DNA of 26,960 nt from Candidatus Latescibacterota bacterium (GTDB taxonomy: Bacteria; Latescibacterota; UBA2968; UBA8231), in assembly GCA_022825185.1 (NCBI GenBank), contig JAJDYK010000166.1, forward strand, positions 1 to 26,960, read 5' to 3'. Both the position numbers and the translations under genes were made by a program. The notes beneath the pieces were generated by a model. It was not told the origin of the DNA. It saw only the letters and a list, made by a program, of their open reading frames with translations, and did not search any database. Shown piece by piece: positions 17,595 through 25,223 of the stretch. Each line of letters begins with the position of its first letter. Position 1 is the first letter of the stretch.

Positions 17595-18368
17595 ATGCAC
17601 CTGTTTTGCGTACTAATCGGCGTGGTCGCACTAGTGGGCACTGCCGTCCATGCTCAACCCGAAGACGACGCTCCAGCCGAGGAAACGGTCGCGCTTGAGA
17701 CCGTTCAAGTCCCCATTCATGCCCCCCTCAGCTACGACCCCTACTACGTCCTGCCGGGCGGCCTAGGCTACACTAGCGTCGATATTGGCGTCCGCACCGC
17801 TCCGTCCACGTTCAAGGAACTCAAGGACGTGAGCAATATCATCGCCATGGCCAAATTCAATCCTCACGCTCGCGTTGAAGTGGGCGCGCATCTCACCTTT
17901 GGCTTTTTCAAAGATGGAAATTCCAACTTTTCGTCGCTCGTCGTCGGCAGCAAGTACCAACTCGGTATCAACCGCGCGGCAACTGCTAACATTGTGCTGC
18001 CCGCCGGAGACATCGACAATCCCGGCTTGGCCGTCGGTCTCATGCAGACCATGCGCATTGGGCCCGCCTTCCGCTTCAACACTCGGTTGCAGGTCGCCGC
18101 ACTCGAAGGCTACGCTGAGGAGGGGATCGTCGTCGATCTCTTGCTCGAACCAGCCCAAGTATTCAACGAAAAATTCAGCGCGTACCTCGACTTGCTCCTC
18201 ACGTCCAACACCTCCGACTTGGAAGACGACCTCAGCATCCGCTTAGAGCCGAATTTCGACATCGGCATCGGCGATGGCATGGTGCTGAACGCAGGCGTCA
18301 GCGTGGATTTGCGGGGTGACGAACAAGAGGACATGGGGTTGTTCATAGTGTTGTTGCGAGACATGTAG
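17595..18368 (+). CDS. Predicted outer-membrane beta-barrel protein, unknown function
   Basis: A 257-residue exported protein: signal peptide MHLFCVLIGVVALVGTAVHA with cleavage before QPEDD, an acidic linker, then repeated amphipathic strands alternating small and aromatic residues (GYTSVDIGVRTAP, ARVEVGAHLTFGFF, SSLVVGSKYQLGINR, AYLDLLLTSNTSDLEDDLSIRLEPNFDIGIGDG). The pattern resembles small transporter-like barrels of the phenol-degradation MetA type, but I see no diagnostic motif. AGGAG lies 6 bases before ATG at 17595. It is 8 bases upstream of a second barrel-like gene, so the two probably work together, possibly with the preceding HpcH/HpaI-like gene. Confidence 0.7.
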   Translation: MHLFCVLIGVVALVGTAVHAQPEDDAPAEETVALETVQVPIHAPLSYDPYYVLPGGLGYTSVDIGVRTAPSTFKELKDVSNIIAMAKFNPHARVEVGAHLTFGFFKDGNSNFSSLVVGSKYQLGINRAATANIVLPAGDIDNPGLAVGLMQTMRIGPAFRFNTRLQVAALEGYAEEGIVVDLLLEPAQVFNEKFSAYLDLLLTSNTSDLEDDLSIRLEPNFDIGIGDGMVLNAGVSVDLRGDEQEDMGLFIVLLRDM

Positions 18369-18376
18369 GAGATGCC

Positions 18377-18922
18377 ATGCTCATTTTGCGCAGTATCGCA
18401 CTGGCGACTTTGCTAGCACCGGCCATGTTGGCCGCAGATGGCGCGGGCCACAGCGTTGGGTTCGTGGCCGGGCCGACCTACGGTCTAGGACTCAGTTACG
18501 GTCGCCAAAATCCCGCCACCGGCAACGGCTGGCAAGTCTCGGGATTTCCGTATTGGTCCCAAGAGGAACGCTATCTCTTTGGGGGGCTTACCTTGTTCAA
18601 GACCTTGCACCAAGGCGAGTGGGCGCGAGCGTTTTTGTCTGGGGGCGTGGCTGCGTTTTACCGGCGGAGCGAACAATGGAACTTTGTTAGCGGCAGGCTA
18701 GACGTCAAGGTGAAACCAGATATAGAGGTAGGGCTCCATGTCGAAGGCGACAAAGGGATCGACGACCAGCTAGATGTCGTAGCGGGGCCGGGCGTGGGGT
18801 TAGAAATCGGCACCAAAAACATCGCCGTTTCCATGGACGTCCCAATCGCCATCTTCCTCGTGTCCGACGATGGCTTTGCCATTCGTCCCATTCCCAATTT
18901 CGCCTTGCTCTACCGCTGGTAA
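18377..18922 (+). CDS. Small predicted outer-membrane beta-barrel protein, unknown function
   Basis: A 181-residue exported protein with signal peptide MLILRSIALATLLAPAMLA and a body of short amphipathic strands (GHSVGFVAGPTYGLGLSYGRQ, RAFLSGGVAAFYRRSE, RLDVKVKPDIEVGLHVEG, GVGLEIGTKNIAVSMDVPIAIFL) ending in NFALLYRW, a C-terminal aromatic suited to barrel assembly. Size and strand number fit an eight-stranded barrel. AGGAGA precedes ATG at 18377. It lies 8 bases after the other barrel gene. It is the last intact gene before the truncated transporter fragment and the low-GC cassette. Confidence 0.7.
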   Translation: MLILRSIALATLLAPAMLAADGAGHSVGFVAGPTYGLGLSYGRQNPATGNGWQVSGFPYWSQEERYLFGGLTLFKTLHQGEWARAFLSGGVAAFYRRSEQWNFVSGRLDVKVKPDIEVGLHVEGDKGIDDQLDVVAGPGVGLEIGTKNIAVSMDVPIAIFLVSDDGFAIRPIPNFALLYRW

Positions 18923-18931
18923 CGCCCCTGA

Positions 18932-19052
18932 CAATCACCAGCTAAAGATGCGGTTATCGGTCATGCCCGTGCAGGCGTCGATAACCAGCCAGACTCCCGC
19001 GCTAGCAAACTGGCCGAGGATCGCCCCCATGAAGAACGGGCGAACGGCGCGG
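18932..19052. repeat. Left copy of 121-bp direct repeat flanking the cassette
   Basis: Matches 25532-25652 at an exact 6600-base offset without gaps, differing at 7 of 121 positions. It starts 3 bases beyond the transporter stop codon and ends 38 codons inside the gene. All seven differences are third-position synonymous changes in the transporter frame. Confidence 0.95.
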
Positions 19053-19063
19053 TTGGTCTTCAT
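18935..19063 (-). pseudogene. 3'-terminal fragment of a DUF6784-type transporter gene
   Basis: Read on the minus strand it encodes RAVRPFFMGAILGQFASAGV and so on to DNRIFSW-stop, identical in protein sequence to the end of the transporter at the right edge. Homology stops at 19052; upstream codons (MKT N) are unrelated, although an in-frame ATG at 19063 happens to allow a 42-residue reading. The coding changes relative to the right copy are all synonymous, so the fragment came from a gene that was under selection, not from a long-decaying copy. It has most likely been cut off from its 5' part by the cassette. Confidence 0.85.
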
Positions 19064-19278
19064 GGGGTGGTAGCCTCGTTTCGCGCTCTAGTCGTGGGCT
19101 TACCGAAGTGGAGGTCACCGAGGTGGAGTGCTTATGATCTTCTTGACGCCGGCGTACCATTGTGCTAGGTTGATTTTATCCTTTGTTCTTATCAGATCGT
19201 TACCGGCACGAGTAGGTTCCAATATGAATTTCACCGTAGTTTTTAGAAAAATCCCCGAAGGCTGCATCGGATCGAAAG
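19053..19278. other. Left junction region of the cassette
   Basis: Apart from the transporter fragment's unrelated extension, this stretch holds the candidate promoter at 19143-19171 and a 23-residue open frame at 19224-19295 (MNFTVVFRKIPEGCIG...) that overlaps the RusA start. Its opening faintly resembles HicB antitoxin N-termini. No other gene-like signal is seen. Confidence 0.5.
19143..19171 (+). promoter_or_regulatory. Candidate promoter of the RusA/REase-HEPN operon
   Basis: TTGACG (19143-19148), a 17-base spacer, TAGGTT (19166-19171), about 107 bases before the RusA-like start. The same TTGACG-N17-TAGRTT layout occurs before the HerA gene at the opposite edge. Confidence 0.4.
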
Positions 19279-19686
19279 TTGGCCTTACCGTTTGAATGTA
19301 TTATAGACGGTCCTCCTGTTTCACAACAGGCACGTCGCAGAGAGCGCGTACACCAATGGGGACAGGAGGTACGACGTGTAGCAGAGCAGTATTGGTCAAC
19401 AGAAGAATTGCCTGTTGATAGTTCGATCATTATCACCATCACGTACTTCTACGATGGTTCATCTATGGATGTTGACAACCTGCCTAAACCAATCATTGAT
19501 GCTTTAAAAGGACTCATTTTTCTAGACGATGGTCAAGTAACGGATTTACTATGTCGCAAGCGCAGTCTTCGTAGAAAGTTCCGTATTCTGAATCCTTCAA
19601 GCGTTCTTGCTGAAGGTCTAAGTCGAGGGAACGAATTTCTCTACATTGTCGTCGAGGAAGCACCCGATCAAGAGGTGATTAACTGA
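19279..19686 (+). CDS. RusA-like Holliday-junction endonuclease
   Basis: A 135-residue protein with the RusA core DVDNLPKPIIDALKGLIFLDDGQV. D64, D66, K70 and D83/D84 match the spacing of the E. coli RusA catalytic residues D70, D72, K76 and D91. RusA cuts four-way DNA junctions. Start is TTG at 19279: the resulting MALPFECIIDGPPVSQQARRR is a typical N-terminus of bacterial RusA-like proteins, and no ATG lies nearby in frame. The ribosome site is weak. The stop overlaps the next start by one base (TGATG), so expression is coupled to the REase-HEPN protein. RusA genes usually sit in prophages; no phage genes are seen here, only HerA, NurA and methyltransferase genes. Confidence 0.85.
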   Translation: MALPFECIIDGPPVSQQARRRERVHQWGQEVRRVAEQYWSTEELPVDSSIIITITYFYDGSSMDVDNLPKPIIDALKGLIFLDDGQVTDLLCRKRSLRRKFRILNPSSVLAEGLSRGNEFLYIVVEEAPDQEVIN

Positions 19687-20357
19687 TGGAAACAACCATT
19701 ACTCTGGAAAAACAGCATGTCCGTGCTCTCGCCGAAGAATACCGTAGCCAAGGCTATGAAGTGATCGAGGAGCCATCGCAGGAGCAACTGCCGTCCTTTT
19801 TGACTGGCTACTACCCTGACTTGCTGTTGCGTAAAGCAAGTGAAGGGATTGTTGTCGAGGTAAAATCCCGAACGTCTCTGGCTAAAGAATCTCAGGTCAG
19901 AGAGTTGGCCCGGTTGCTGCGAACCCAACCTAAATGGAGCTTCGAGTTGGTCGTGGTAGATGCAGGGGAACAACTCGAGGCTATCGAGGATGTACATCCC
20001 TTCACAAGGGAAGACATTCTGCGCGGTATCGCAGAAGCTGAACAACTACTTTCATTCGAGTTTGCAGAAGCCGCATTGTTGCGGGCGTGGTCATCGGCAG
20101 AAGCAACCGTGAGACTGCTCGTAGAGGAAGAGGGCTTGTTGACCGATCAGCCTACGCCTCGCTACATATTTAAGCAGGCTGTGATAAACGGCGTAGTTTC
20201 AAGAGAAGATTACCGCTTTCTGCTCCAAATACTGAGGCATCGCAACGCACTAGTCCACGGTTTTGCCCCGCCTGATTTCGACGCAACCCTTGTGCGAGCA
20301 CTCATCGACACGACGAAGCGGCTTTTGCAGTCAACAACGTCGATAGAATCGGTCTAA
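19686..20357 (+). CDS. PD-(D/E)XK nuclease-like (AHJR-like) protein with C-terminal HEPN-like domain
   Basis: A 223-residue two-part protein. Residues 1-105 look like a restriction-endonuclease fold: PD at 44-45, then VVEVKSR with E58 and K60, the D...ExK arrangement of archaeal Holliday-junction-resolvase-like nucleases (REase_AHJR-like). Residues ~110-215 are helical and contain RNALVH (R186 to H191), the R-x4-H motif of HEPN domains, which are often RNases in defence and toxin systems. The pairing suggests a nuclease linked to an RNase or dimerisation module. It is translationally coupled to RusA and ends before a terminator shared with the opposing operon. Whether the HEPN motif is catalytic is unknown. 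Confidence 0.7.
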   Translation: METTITLEKQHVRALAEEYRSQGYEVIEEPSQEQLPSFLTGYYPDLLLRKASEGIVVEVKSRTSLAKESQVRELARLLRTQPKWSFELVVVDAGEQLEAIEDVHPFTREDILRGIAEAEQLLSFEFAEAALLRAWSSAEATVRLLVEEEGLLTDQPTPRYIFKQAVINGVVSREDYRFLLQILRHRNALVHGFAPPDFDATLVRALIDTTKRLLQSTTSIESV

Positions 20358-20456
20358 TCACAGTCAACGACCACCACGGCTTTTGCTGCAATGATTTGAG
20401 TACGTTCGACGAGAGGGATGGCGAACCCAACATGCCGCTTGAGGGTTGAGAAAACA

Positions 20457-20492
20457 AAAATGCCCTAGTGCTTTACTGCACTAGGGCATTTT
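20457..20492. terminator. Bidirectional intrinsic terminator between the two cassette operons
   Basis: AAAATGCCCTAGTGC pairs perfectly with GCACTAGGGCATTTT over 15 base pairs around a six-base loop (TTTACT). Its A-rich and T-rich ends let it stop transcription from both sides: the REase-HEPN gene (stop 20357) and the methyltransferase gene (stop 20506). Confidence 0.93.
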
Positions 20493-20505
20493 CTATACGA
20501 GTTGG

Positions 20506-21663
20506 TTATCCCCGAGTACGCAGCTTGGCTGGTCTGAACTGCCGCGTGAATCCTTTTCGTCTGCGTCTCGGTGCCATATAAAGCAAATCAATTTCTCCAG
20601 GCTTTGGTTCGTGGTCTCCGTATAGTGCCGTCTGAGTACTGCCCAGATATGGTGCTGGATTCTCGTAAGGTCTGTGGTCAGGCAGCAATTCGCCCATGAC
20701 GTCAGTAATGATCTTTTTGGTTTGTAATCTGGCGTCGGAGCGAATATACCAGATGGTACGCGGATGGGTCCTTTCTTTAGTCGCTGTCAGGCATTCCCTT
20801 AGCATACGGCGATATGCTTCTGGATTGGCAAACTTTTGCTCTGGGTTCCAATCCGGTAGGCTTGGTCCCTCTCCAAGTGCCCACAGCCTGAGCCAATTGT
20901 CGGCCCGGTAGTTGGTAACGTTGCTATATGGTGGAGAGGTCAGCACTAGGTCAACAGGAGTATAGGTTTCTGGTAAAGCTGCTGCGGAGTCTCCGAGGGT
21001 GACTGTCGGGGTTTTCTCACCGGATGGTCTCGGAGTGCCTTTGGCGTAGCGCCAATCTGCTCTCTTGTGTAGGAATTTCTGCGGGTCTATCTCCGGGGGG
21101 GCGGAGTACCCATTCCGGCACCACCATTCAATACAGTAGCGTGGTGATAGAGCACGTGAGTGGCGCATCTGATTGGACAAGCCGTGTCCTTTTTTATCGT
21201 GCAAGTGCTGGATCAATAGAGTTGCGACGGTTCGATCCAGACTGCTAGTGCGCCAAGCCAATTCCCTACGTGCTATTTTGATGAATGCCAGTACGCTAGG
21301 GCAGAATGCCATTTCCTGAAACTCGCTTTCTGCCTTGCCGTCATCTGGGCCTGCGGCTTCCTGTAATTGACTGATACGGGCTTTCACCTCTTCCAGACTA
21401 GGGTGGGGGTCAGTTTTGGTCTTGGCGTACAGCCAAGCTACTGGATTGACATCGCAACCGATTGCCCTAATACCGTTCACCATTGCGATGAAGGGTACAG
21501 TCCCTCGTCCGCAGAAGGGGTCTATCACTGTCTGTCTAGGTTTTGTATAGAGATCGAGGATGCTCTCGACGAAGGATATTGGAAACATTGCGTAGTAAGG
21601 ACCGAGCCGGGCCCACCGTCCCGCGGCTGTGCTGTAGGAGAGGTCGGCACGGTTTGACTTCAT
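20506..21663 (-). CDS. DNA methyltransferase (N4-cytosine/N6-adenine type)
   Basis: A 385-residue amino-methyltransferase. SAM-binding motif I is DPFCGRGT (residues 48-55), followed by GIRAIGCDVNPVAWLYAK. Catalytic motif IV is TSPPY (242-246) in VDLVLTSPPYSNVTNYRADNWLRLWALG. The SPPY form is most frequent in N4-cytosine enzymes but also seen in N6-adenine ones. Motif I comes before IV with a roughly 190-residue spacer likely holding the target-recognition part. Start ATG at 21663 overlaps the NurA stop by one base (TAATG), so it is translationally coupled, last in the HerA-NurA-methyltransferase operon. No classical restriction enzyme is adjacent; the NurA nuclease or the REase-HEPN protein would be the cutting partner if this is a self/non-self system. 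Confidence 0.9.
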   Translation of the reverse strand: MKSNRADLSYSTAAGRWARLGPYYAMFPISFVESILDLYTKPRQTVIDPFCGRGTVPFIAMVNGIRAIGCDVNPVAWLYAKTKTDPHPSLEEVKARISQLQEAAGPDDGKAESEFQEMAFCPSVLAFIKIARRELAWRTSSLDRTVATLLIQHLHDKKGHGLSNQMRHSRALSPRYCIEWWCRNGYSAPPEIDPQKFLHKRADWRYAKGTPRPSGEKTPTVTLGDSAAALPETYTPVDLVLTSPPYSNVTNYRADNWLRLWALGEGPSLPDWNPEQKFANPEAYRRMLRECLTATKERTHPRTIWYIRSDARLQTKKIITDVMGELLPDHRPYENPAPYLGSTQTALYGDHEPKPGEIDLLYMAPRRRRKGFTRQFRPAKLRTRG

Positions 21664-23015
21664 TACGACGGGCGTGAGTTCGTATCGTCAAAGAGGTTGG
21701 CAAGGATGCGCTGCCCCTGCCGTAGTGGTATTGCGGCATGGGCGTTGGCGCGTATCAATGGAATGAATCCGTCTTGGTACAGATGGGTGTAAAGATCATC
21801 TACGATGTCGAGGGCTTCACCTAGGCGTGGAAAGGCAATCAATTCCGTGCAGTTGGGTTCCCGTCCGGCGGAGTTGACGATAGGTGTCATCACTACTGCG
21901 TGCTGGCCTGTCTGGTTTTTGTAGAGGATTTTGCGTCCATAGTAAACGGCTTGCCCATATGCTTTTTGGGTATCAGGATTAGGCCTGATGTGCCGGTAGA
22001 TATACTCGGTCGTAGGTGCTAAGGCGGTGCTGTTTTGCAACCGCTGGCGTGGCCCTTGGGATTGATGCCAATCCAACTCTTCCAAATGATCTAGAAACTC
22101 GCCAGTTTTCTCCATACCCATTAGGAGCAGTCCTGCGTGACCTTGTTCTACTAGATCATTATGAATGTATGCTATCTCAGTCTGGATGTGTTCTTTTAGC
22201 CAAGCTGGCATCCCAAAGATGGCCAGTGGACCATCCATGACGAATGCTATCTCGTCGAACCATTGTGGAGGATGGTTCTGGTGGAAGTATCTCAGGATAT
22301 TGACCATAAGGAGGTGCTCGGTCACCATACGGAAGGCCGTGAACGCCTGTTCGCTGCTACTATTGTCGTAGAATCGCTCGTGTGTGCGCAGGCTATCCGT
22401 CGGATAGAGTTGCTCACGATCATTGCAGCAGCAGACGGTGTCCTCCCATGGTCTAGAAATTCGATGTTCGCAGTCCTCTAACGGGCACTGGAACTTTTTA
22501 TCCTCACCAACGTGGTCTCTAGTGATGGCAAGAAATGTTTCCAGCAGTGATTCATGCTCCGGGTCTAACTTGAAGTTGAGCTCTTCCCGGATGGTTGAGC
22601 GAAAGAATTTTTTAGGAGTGTCCTCCCCTAGCTTTTTTCCTACCACATTAGGGCCGGGTAGGACTGCACTCATTGTGTGGACTTTTTCTAAGTTGCGGAG
22701 TTGGCTAGGACTGGGGATGTAGTCACCACCAAATTTACTAAGTTCGTCGGTTTTAATGACGATGACGGCAGCGTTAAACAGTGCGGCTTCGGCTTTAGGA
22801 AATCCGTTCTGTACTGTTTTGATAACAGTGGAGCCGTCGATAGCTACGATTCTTCTGATGGTTCTCTGCCTGCGTGGGGGAGAGATGACAGGTGGAAACT
22901 CATAGGATTCCTGTTGGTTCCTGATGCGGATAGCACCTCTAAAATTCTGGACACTTTCGTTGTCTTCCAGTCGCCATAGAGAGTCACCCGTTGCTTTTTC
23001 GTTTTTGTATGGCAT
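21663..23015 (-). CDS. nurA: NurA-domain nuclease with Cys-rich insert
   Basis: A 450-residue protein with the NurA layout: RRIVAIDGSTVIK with metal-binding Asp at 60, IAFVMDGPLAIFG with a second Asp at 261, and a C-terminal FIPLIRANAHAAIPLRQGQRI carrying the conserved His. NurA proteins are 5'-3' exonucleases/endonucleases that work with HerA on DNA ends. Between the two Asp motifs is an insert with C177, C182 and the C195-C197 run, followed by YPTDSLRTHERF, suggesting a small zinc-binding module found in bacterial NurA relatives. The start ATG at 23015 is 18 bases after the HerA stop, without a clear ribosome site. HerA directly upstream strongly supports the assignment. Confidence 0.87.
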   Translation of the reverse strand: MPYKNEKATGDSLWRLEDNESVQNFRGAIRIRNQQESYEFPPVISPPRRQRTIRRIVAIDGSTVIKTVQNGFPKAEAALFNAAVIVIKTDELSKFGGDYIPSPSQLRNLEKVHTMSAVLPGPNVVGKKLGEDTPKKFFRSTIREELNFKLDPEHESLLETFLAITRDHVGEDKKFQCPLEDCEHRISRPWEDTVCCCNDREQLYPTDSLRTHERFYDNSSSEQAFTAFRMVTEHLLMVNILRYFHQNHPPQWFDEIAFVMDGPLAIFGMPAWLKEHIQTEIAYIHNDLVEQGHAGLLLMGMEKTGEFLDHLEELDWHQSQGPRQRLQNSTALAPTTEYIYRHIRPNPDTQKAYGQAVYYGRKILYKNQTGQHAVVMTPIVNSAGREPNCTELIAFPRLGEALDIVDDLYTHLYQDGFIPLIRANAHAAIPLRQGQRILANLFDDTNSRPS

Positions 23016-23033
23016 AGATTGATGGGCTATCTG

Positions 23034-25223
23034 CTAGAACGGTAGCTCGTCTCGTTGCTGCGGACGAGGATGGCTGTTTACCTGATCATCTTCCTGCGGA
23101 GGAGCCGGTGGTGCGGTGAACATGTCCATCTGGACGGGGATAGTATAATAGCTAGAGCGGGTTCTGATTTTGATGAGACCGGCTTCTGATACGTTGATGA
23201 TGCTGCTGGTGAAGTCATCGAAATCATTGAACTTGCGTATCTGATTGGTTTCGTCGGTGTTGTTTAGGTGGGCTATGAACCAGTTCTCGGTATTCTTGAG
23301 GATGTTGGGCTGGAGCGATGATGGTTCTTGGGTGGAGTACACCATCCCGATGTTGAACTTAGCACCTTCTTTGGCAATTCTGGCCCAGATATTGCTATTA
23401 TCGTCTTCGCTGGCTCTCGGTAGCAAGGTATGTGCTTCCTCGGCATAGACGATGACAGGTGGTGGCTTGATTATTTCTTCTGTGTCGGGGGCTATCTGTG
23501 GCTGACTGAAGGAACGCTGTTGTTCTTGGAACAGCCGACGGACGATGCGTTCGGCGGCTTGGCGGTTCATGTCAGGGTCCCCCAGCAGTTGGTCAACAAT
23601 GACCAGTTTTCCTTGACGGACTTGGGTTACGATCTGGTCGGCGTAGTCTGCTGTGGAGCTCAAGTCGTGCCAGACGCGGGTGCTTTGAATGATGGAACGG
23701 GCACGAGTGTTGTCGTAGAATCTAAGCAGTCCTAGCAGGTGGACATCACTCCAATTCCGTCCATCATGGGACGATGCGTAGTTGCTGTCGAAATCTCTGA
23801 ATACGTTCTCTTTGACCCATTTGGCCAGTGCTTTGGTAAAGTTGCCAGCGACTTCCCAGGACATGACGCCAGACTGTAGTGGACCGACGTACTGTCTCAT
23901 ATCGTCAGACTCGCTCATACGCGAGCGTATGTTGTCGCCGAATAAGCCTCTAACGTTAGCGTCTCCTTCGTATTGAAATCCGGTTTCGGCCAGTATGCTG
24001 CGATACACGAACAGCCGGCGGCGGAAGCGAGTATATTCGCCGCGCTCGGTGATATGCGCTTCGGTGGATACATCGGCGTTGCGAAATGCTTCGATGTAAC
24101 CACCGCTCTCTTCAGCCAAGGCGTCGTTGATTATTTGCTTTCCCTGGTACAAGGTGCGCAACTGCTCGTTCAGTGCTTCCTGACTAGGCGGCGATGTCGG
24201 TTCATATGCACCGTAGAAATTGAACTTGGTGATGTGCCGACTTTCGTCATAGGGATGTTCAAATGACCCATAGGTATGGACTTCCTCAGCAAACTCTTGC
24301 CTCTCGTACTTCAGATTGCGGATGCAGCCTTGGTCTTGAGGGTTGTCGTTGGCGTACTCACCGTTGGGGTCGAAAATTAGTTGACCAACGCGTGTTCCGC
24401 TTGGGGATTGTCTGAGTTTGAACAAAGCAGCGGCAATGGTCTTGGTAGTGTTGGACTTGCCGGTTCGAGTCATTCCGAATAGAGCGGTCCGCTGGGCGAT
24501 AAAGTCTTCCGCCGTGATTTCAACAGGCGCTGATTCGGGTGTGTTATCCTCTTTTATAGCGGCAGAGTAGCGGAGGCGACCGATGCGCGTAGTCGGAGTT
24601 TGTCCTGGACCGTTACTACGATAGTTGACAATTCTTTGCAAGGCGTCGCCGTTTGGCTTGTAAATCTTCATGCCCTGTCCGGCATAAAAATTGTCGATGT
24701 CAGCACCGAAATGTAACTGCCATTCGTCATTCTGTTCTGGCTGGTATATCCGAAATGTACCCAAAATGCGGCATTTTACACCGGCGTACCGGAGCAGATT
24801 CAAAGTGAATTGGTCTGTCTGCTGAGCATCGTCATAGTTTTGCCCGGTGTCGTTGGAGCGTTGCACAATCTCGAACCTGGTCTTATCGAGGTCGATATCC
24901 GAGTTAAGCTTGGTGCCGCCGGATACTCTAAGCAACAGTAGAGATACACGGCTGTCCGTCAGGTCCGTTATGGGAGGGTCGTCAGGAGTTATCCGACTTG
25001 CGATAAGCAAGCAGCCGTGAGGTACGCCGTTCGCACGGTTTTTATGGCTGTCATGGATGAGTATCTCGGCGGAGTCGTAATCTAGGCTGAGTAGGTCACC
25101 GATGTACTGGTCCGAATTGATGAGGCTGACAAGTTCTAGTAAGGTCGCGGATTTTTTATCCGCGGCTATGTCATCACTTACTCCCGTAAGAAAACCTGTT
25201 TCCCCGTTTTCCGGTATGGTCAT
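23034..25223 (-). CDS. herA: HerA/DUF87-family DNA-translocating ATPase
   Basis: A 729-residue ATPase. The N-terminal ~220 residues form a HAS-barrel-like region; Walker A is GMTRTGKSNT at about 247-256; LIFDPNGEYAN is the HerA-specific motif after it; Walker B is VIVYAEEAH near residue 595; and KFNIGMVYSTQEPSSL is the sensor region, close to the family's RKY/RKF segment. HerA forms hexamers that pump DNA for NurA resection. A proline-rich acidic tail (PPAPPQEDDQ) ends the protein. ATG at 25223 is preferred because AAGGG lies 7 bases upstream; a TTG at 25241 would add six residues. First gene of the minus-strand cassette operon, preceded by a good promoter. Confidence 0.9.
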   Translation of the reverse strand: MTIPENGETGFLTGVSDDIAADKKSATLLELVSLINSDQYIGDLLSLDYDSAEILIHDSHKNRANGVPHGCLLIASRITPDDPPITDLTDSRVSLLLLRVSGGTKLNSDIDLDKTRFEIVQRSNDTGQNYDDAQQTDQFTLNLLRYAGVKCRILGTFRIYQPEQNDEWQLHFGADIDNFYAGQGMKIYKPNGDALQRIVNYRSNGPGQTPTTRIGRLRYSAAIKEDNTPESAPVEITAEDFIAQRTALFGMTRTGKSNTTKTIAAALFKLRQSPSGTRVGQLIFDPNGEYANDNPQDQGCIRNLKYERQEFAEEVHTYGSFEHPYDESRHITKFNFYGAYEPTSPPSQEALNEQLRTLYQGKQIINDALAEESGGYIEAFRNADVSTEAHITERGEYTRFRRRLFVYRSILAETGFQYEGDANVRGLFGDNIRSRMSESDDMRQYVGPLQSGVMSWEVAGNFTKALAKWVKENVFRDFDSNYASSHDGRNWSDVHLLGLLRFYDNTRARSIIQSTRVWHDLSSTADYADQIVTQVRQGKLVIVDQLLGDPDMNRQAAERIVRRLFQEQQRSFSQPQIAPDTEEIIKPPPVIVYAEEAHTLLPRASEDDNSNIWARIAKEGAKFNIGMVYSTQEPSSLQPNILKNTENWFIAHLNNTDETNQIRKFNDFDDFTSSIINVSEAGLIKIRTRSSYYTIPVQMDMFTAPPAPPQEDDQVNSHPRPQQRDELPF

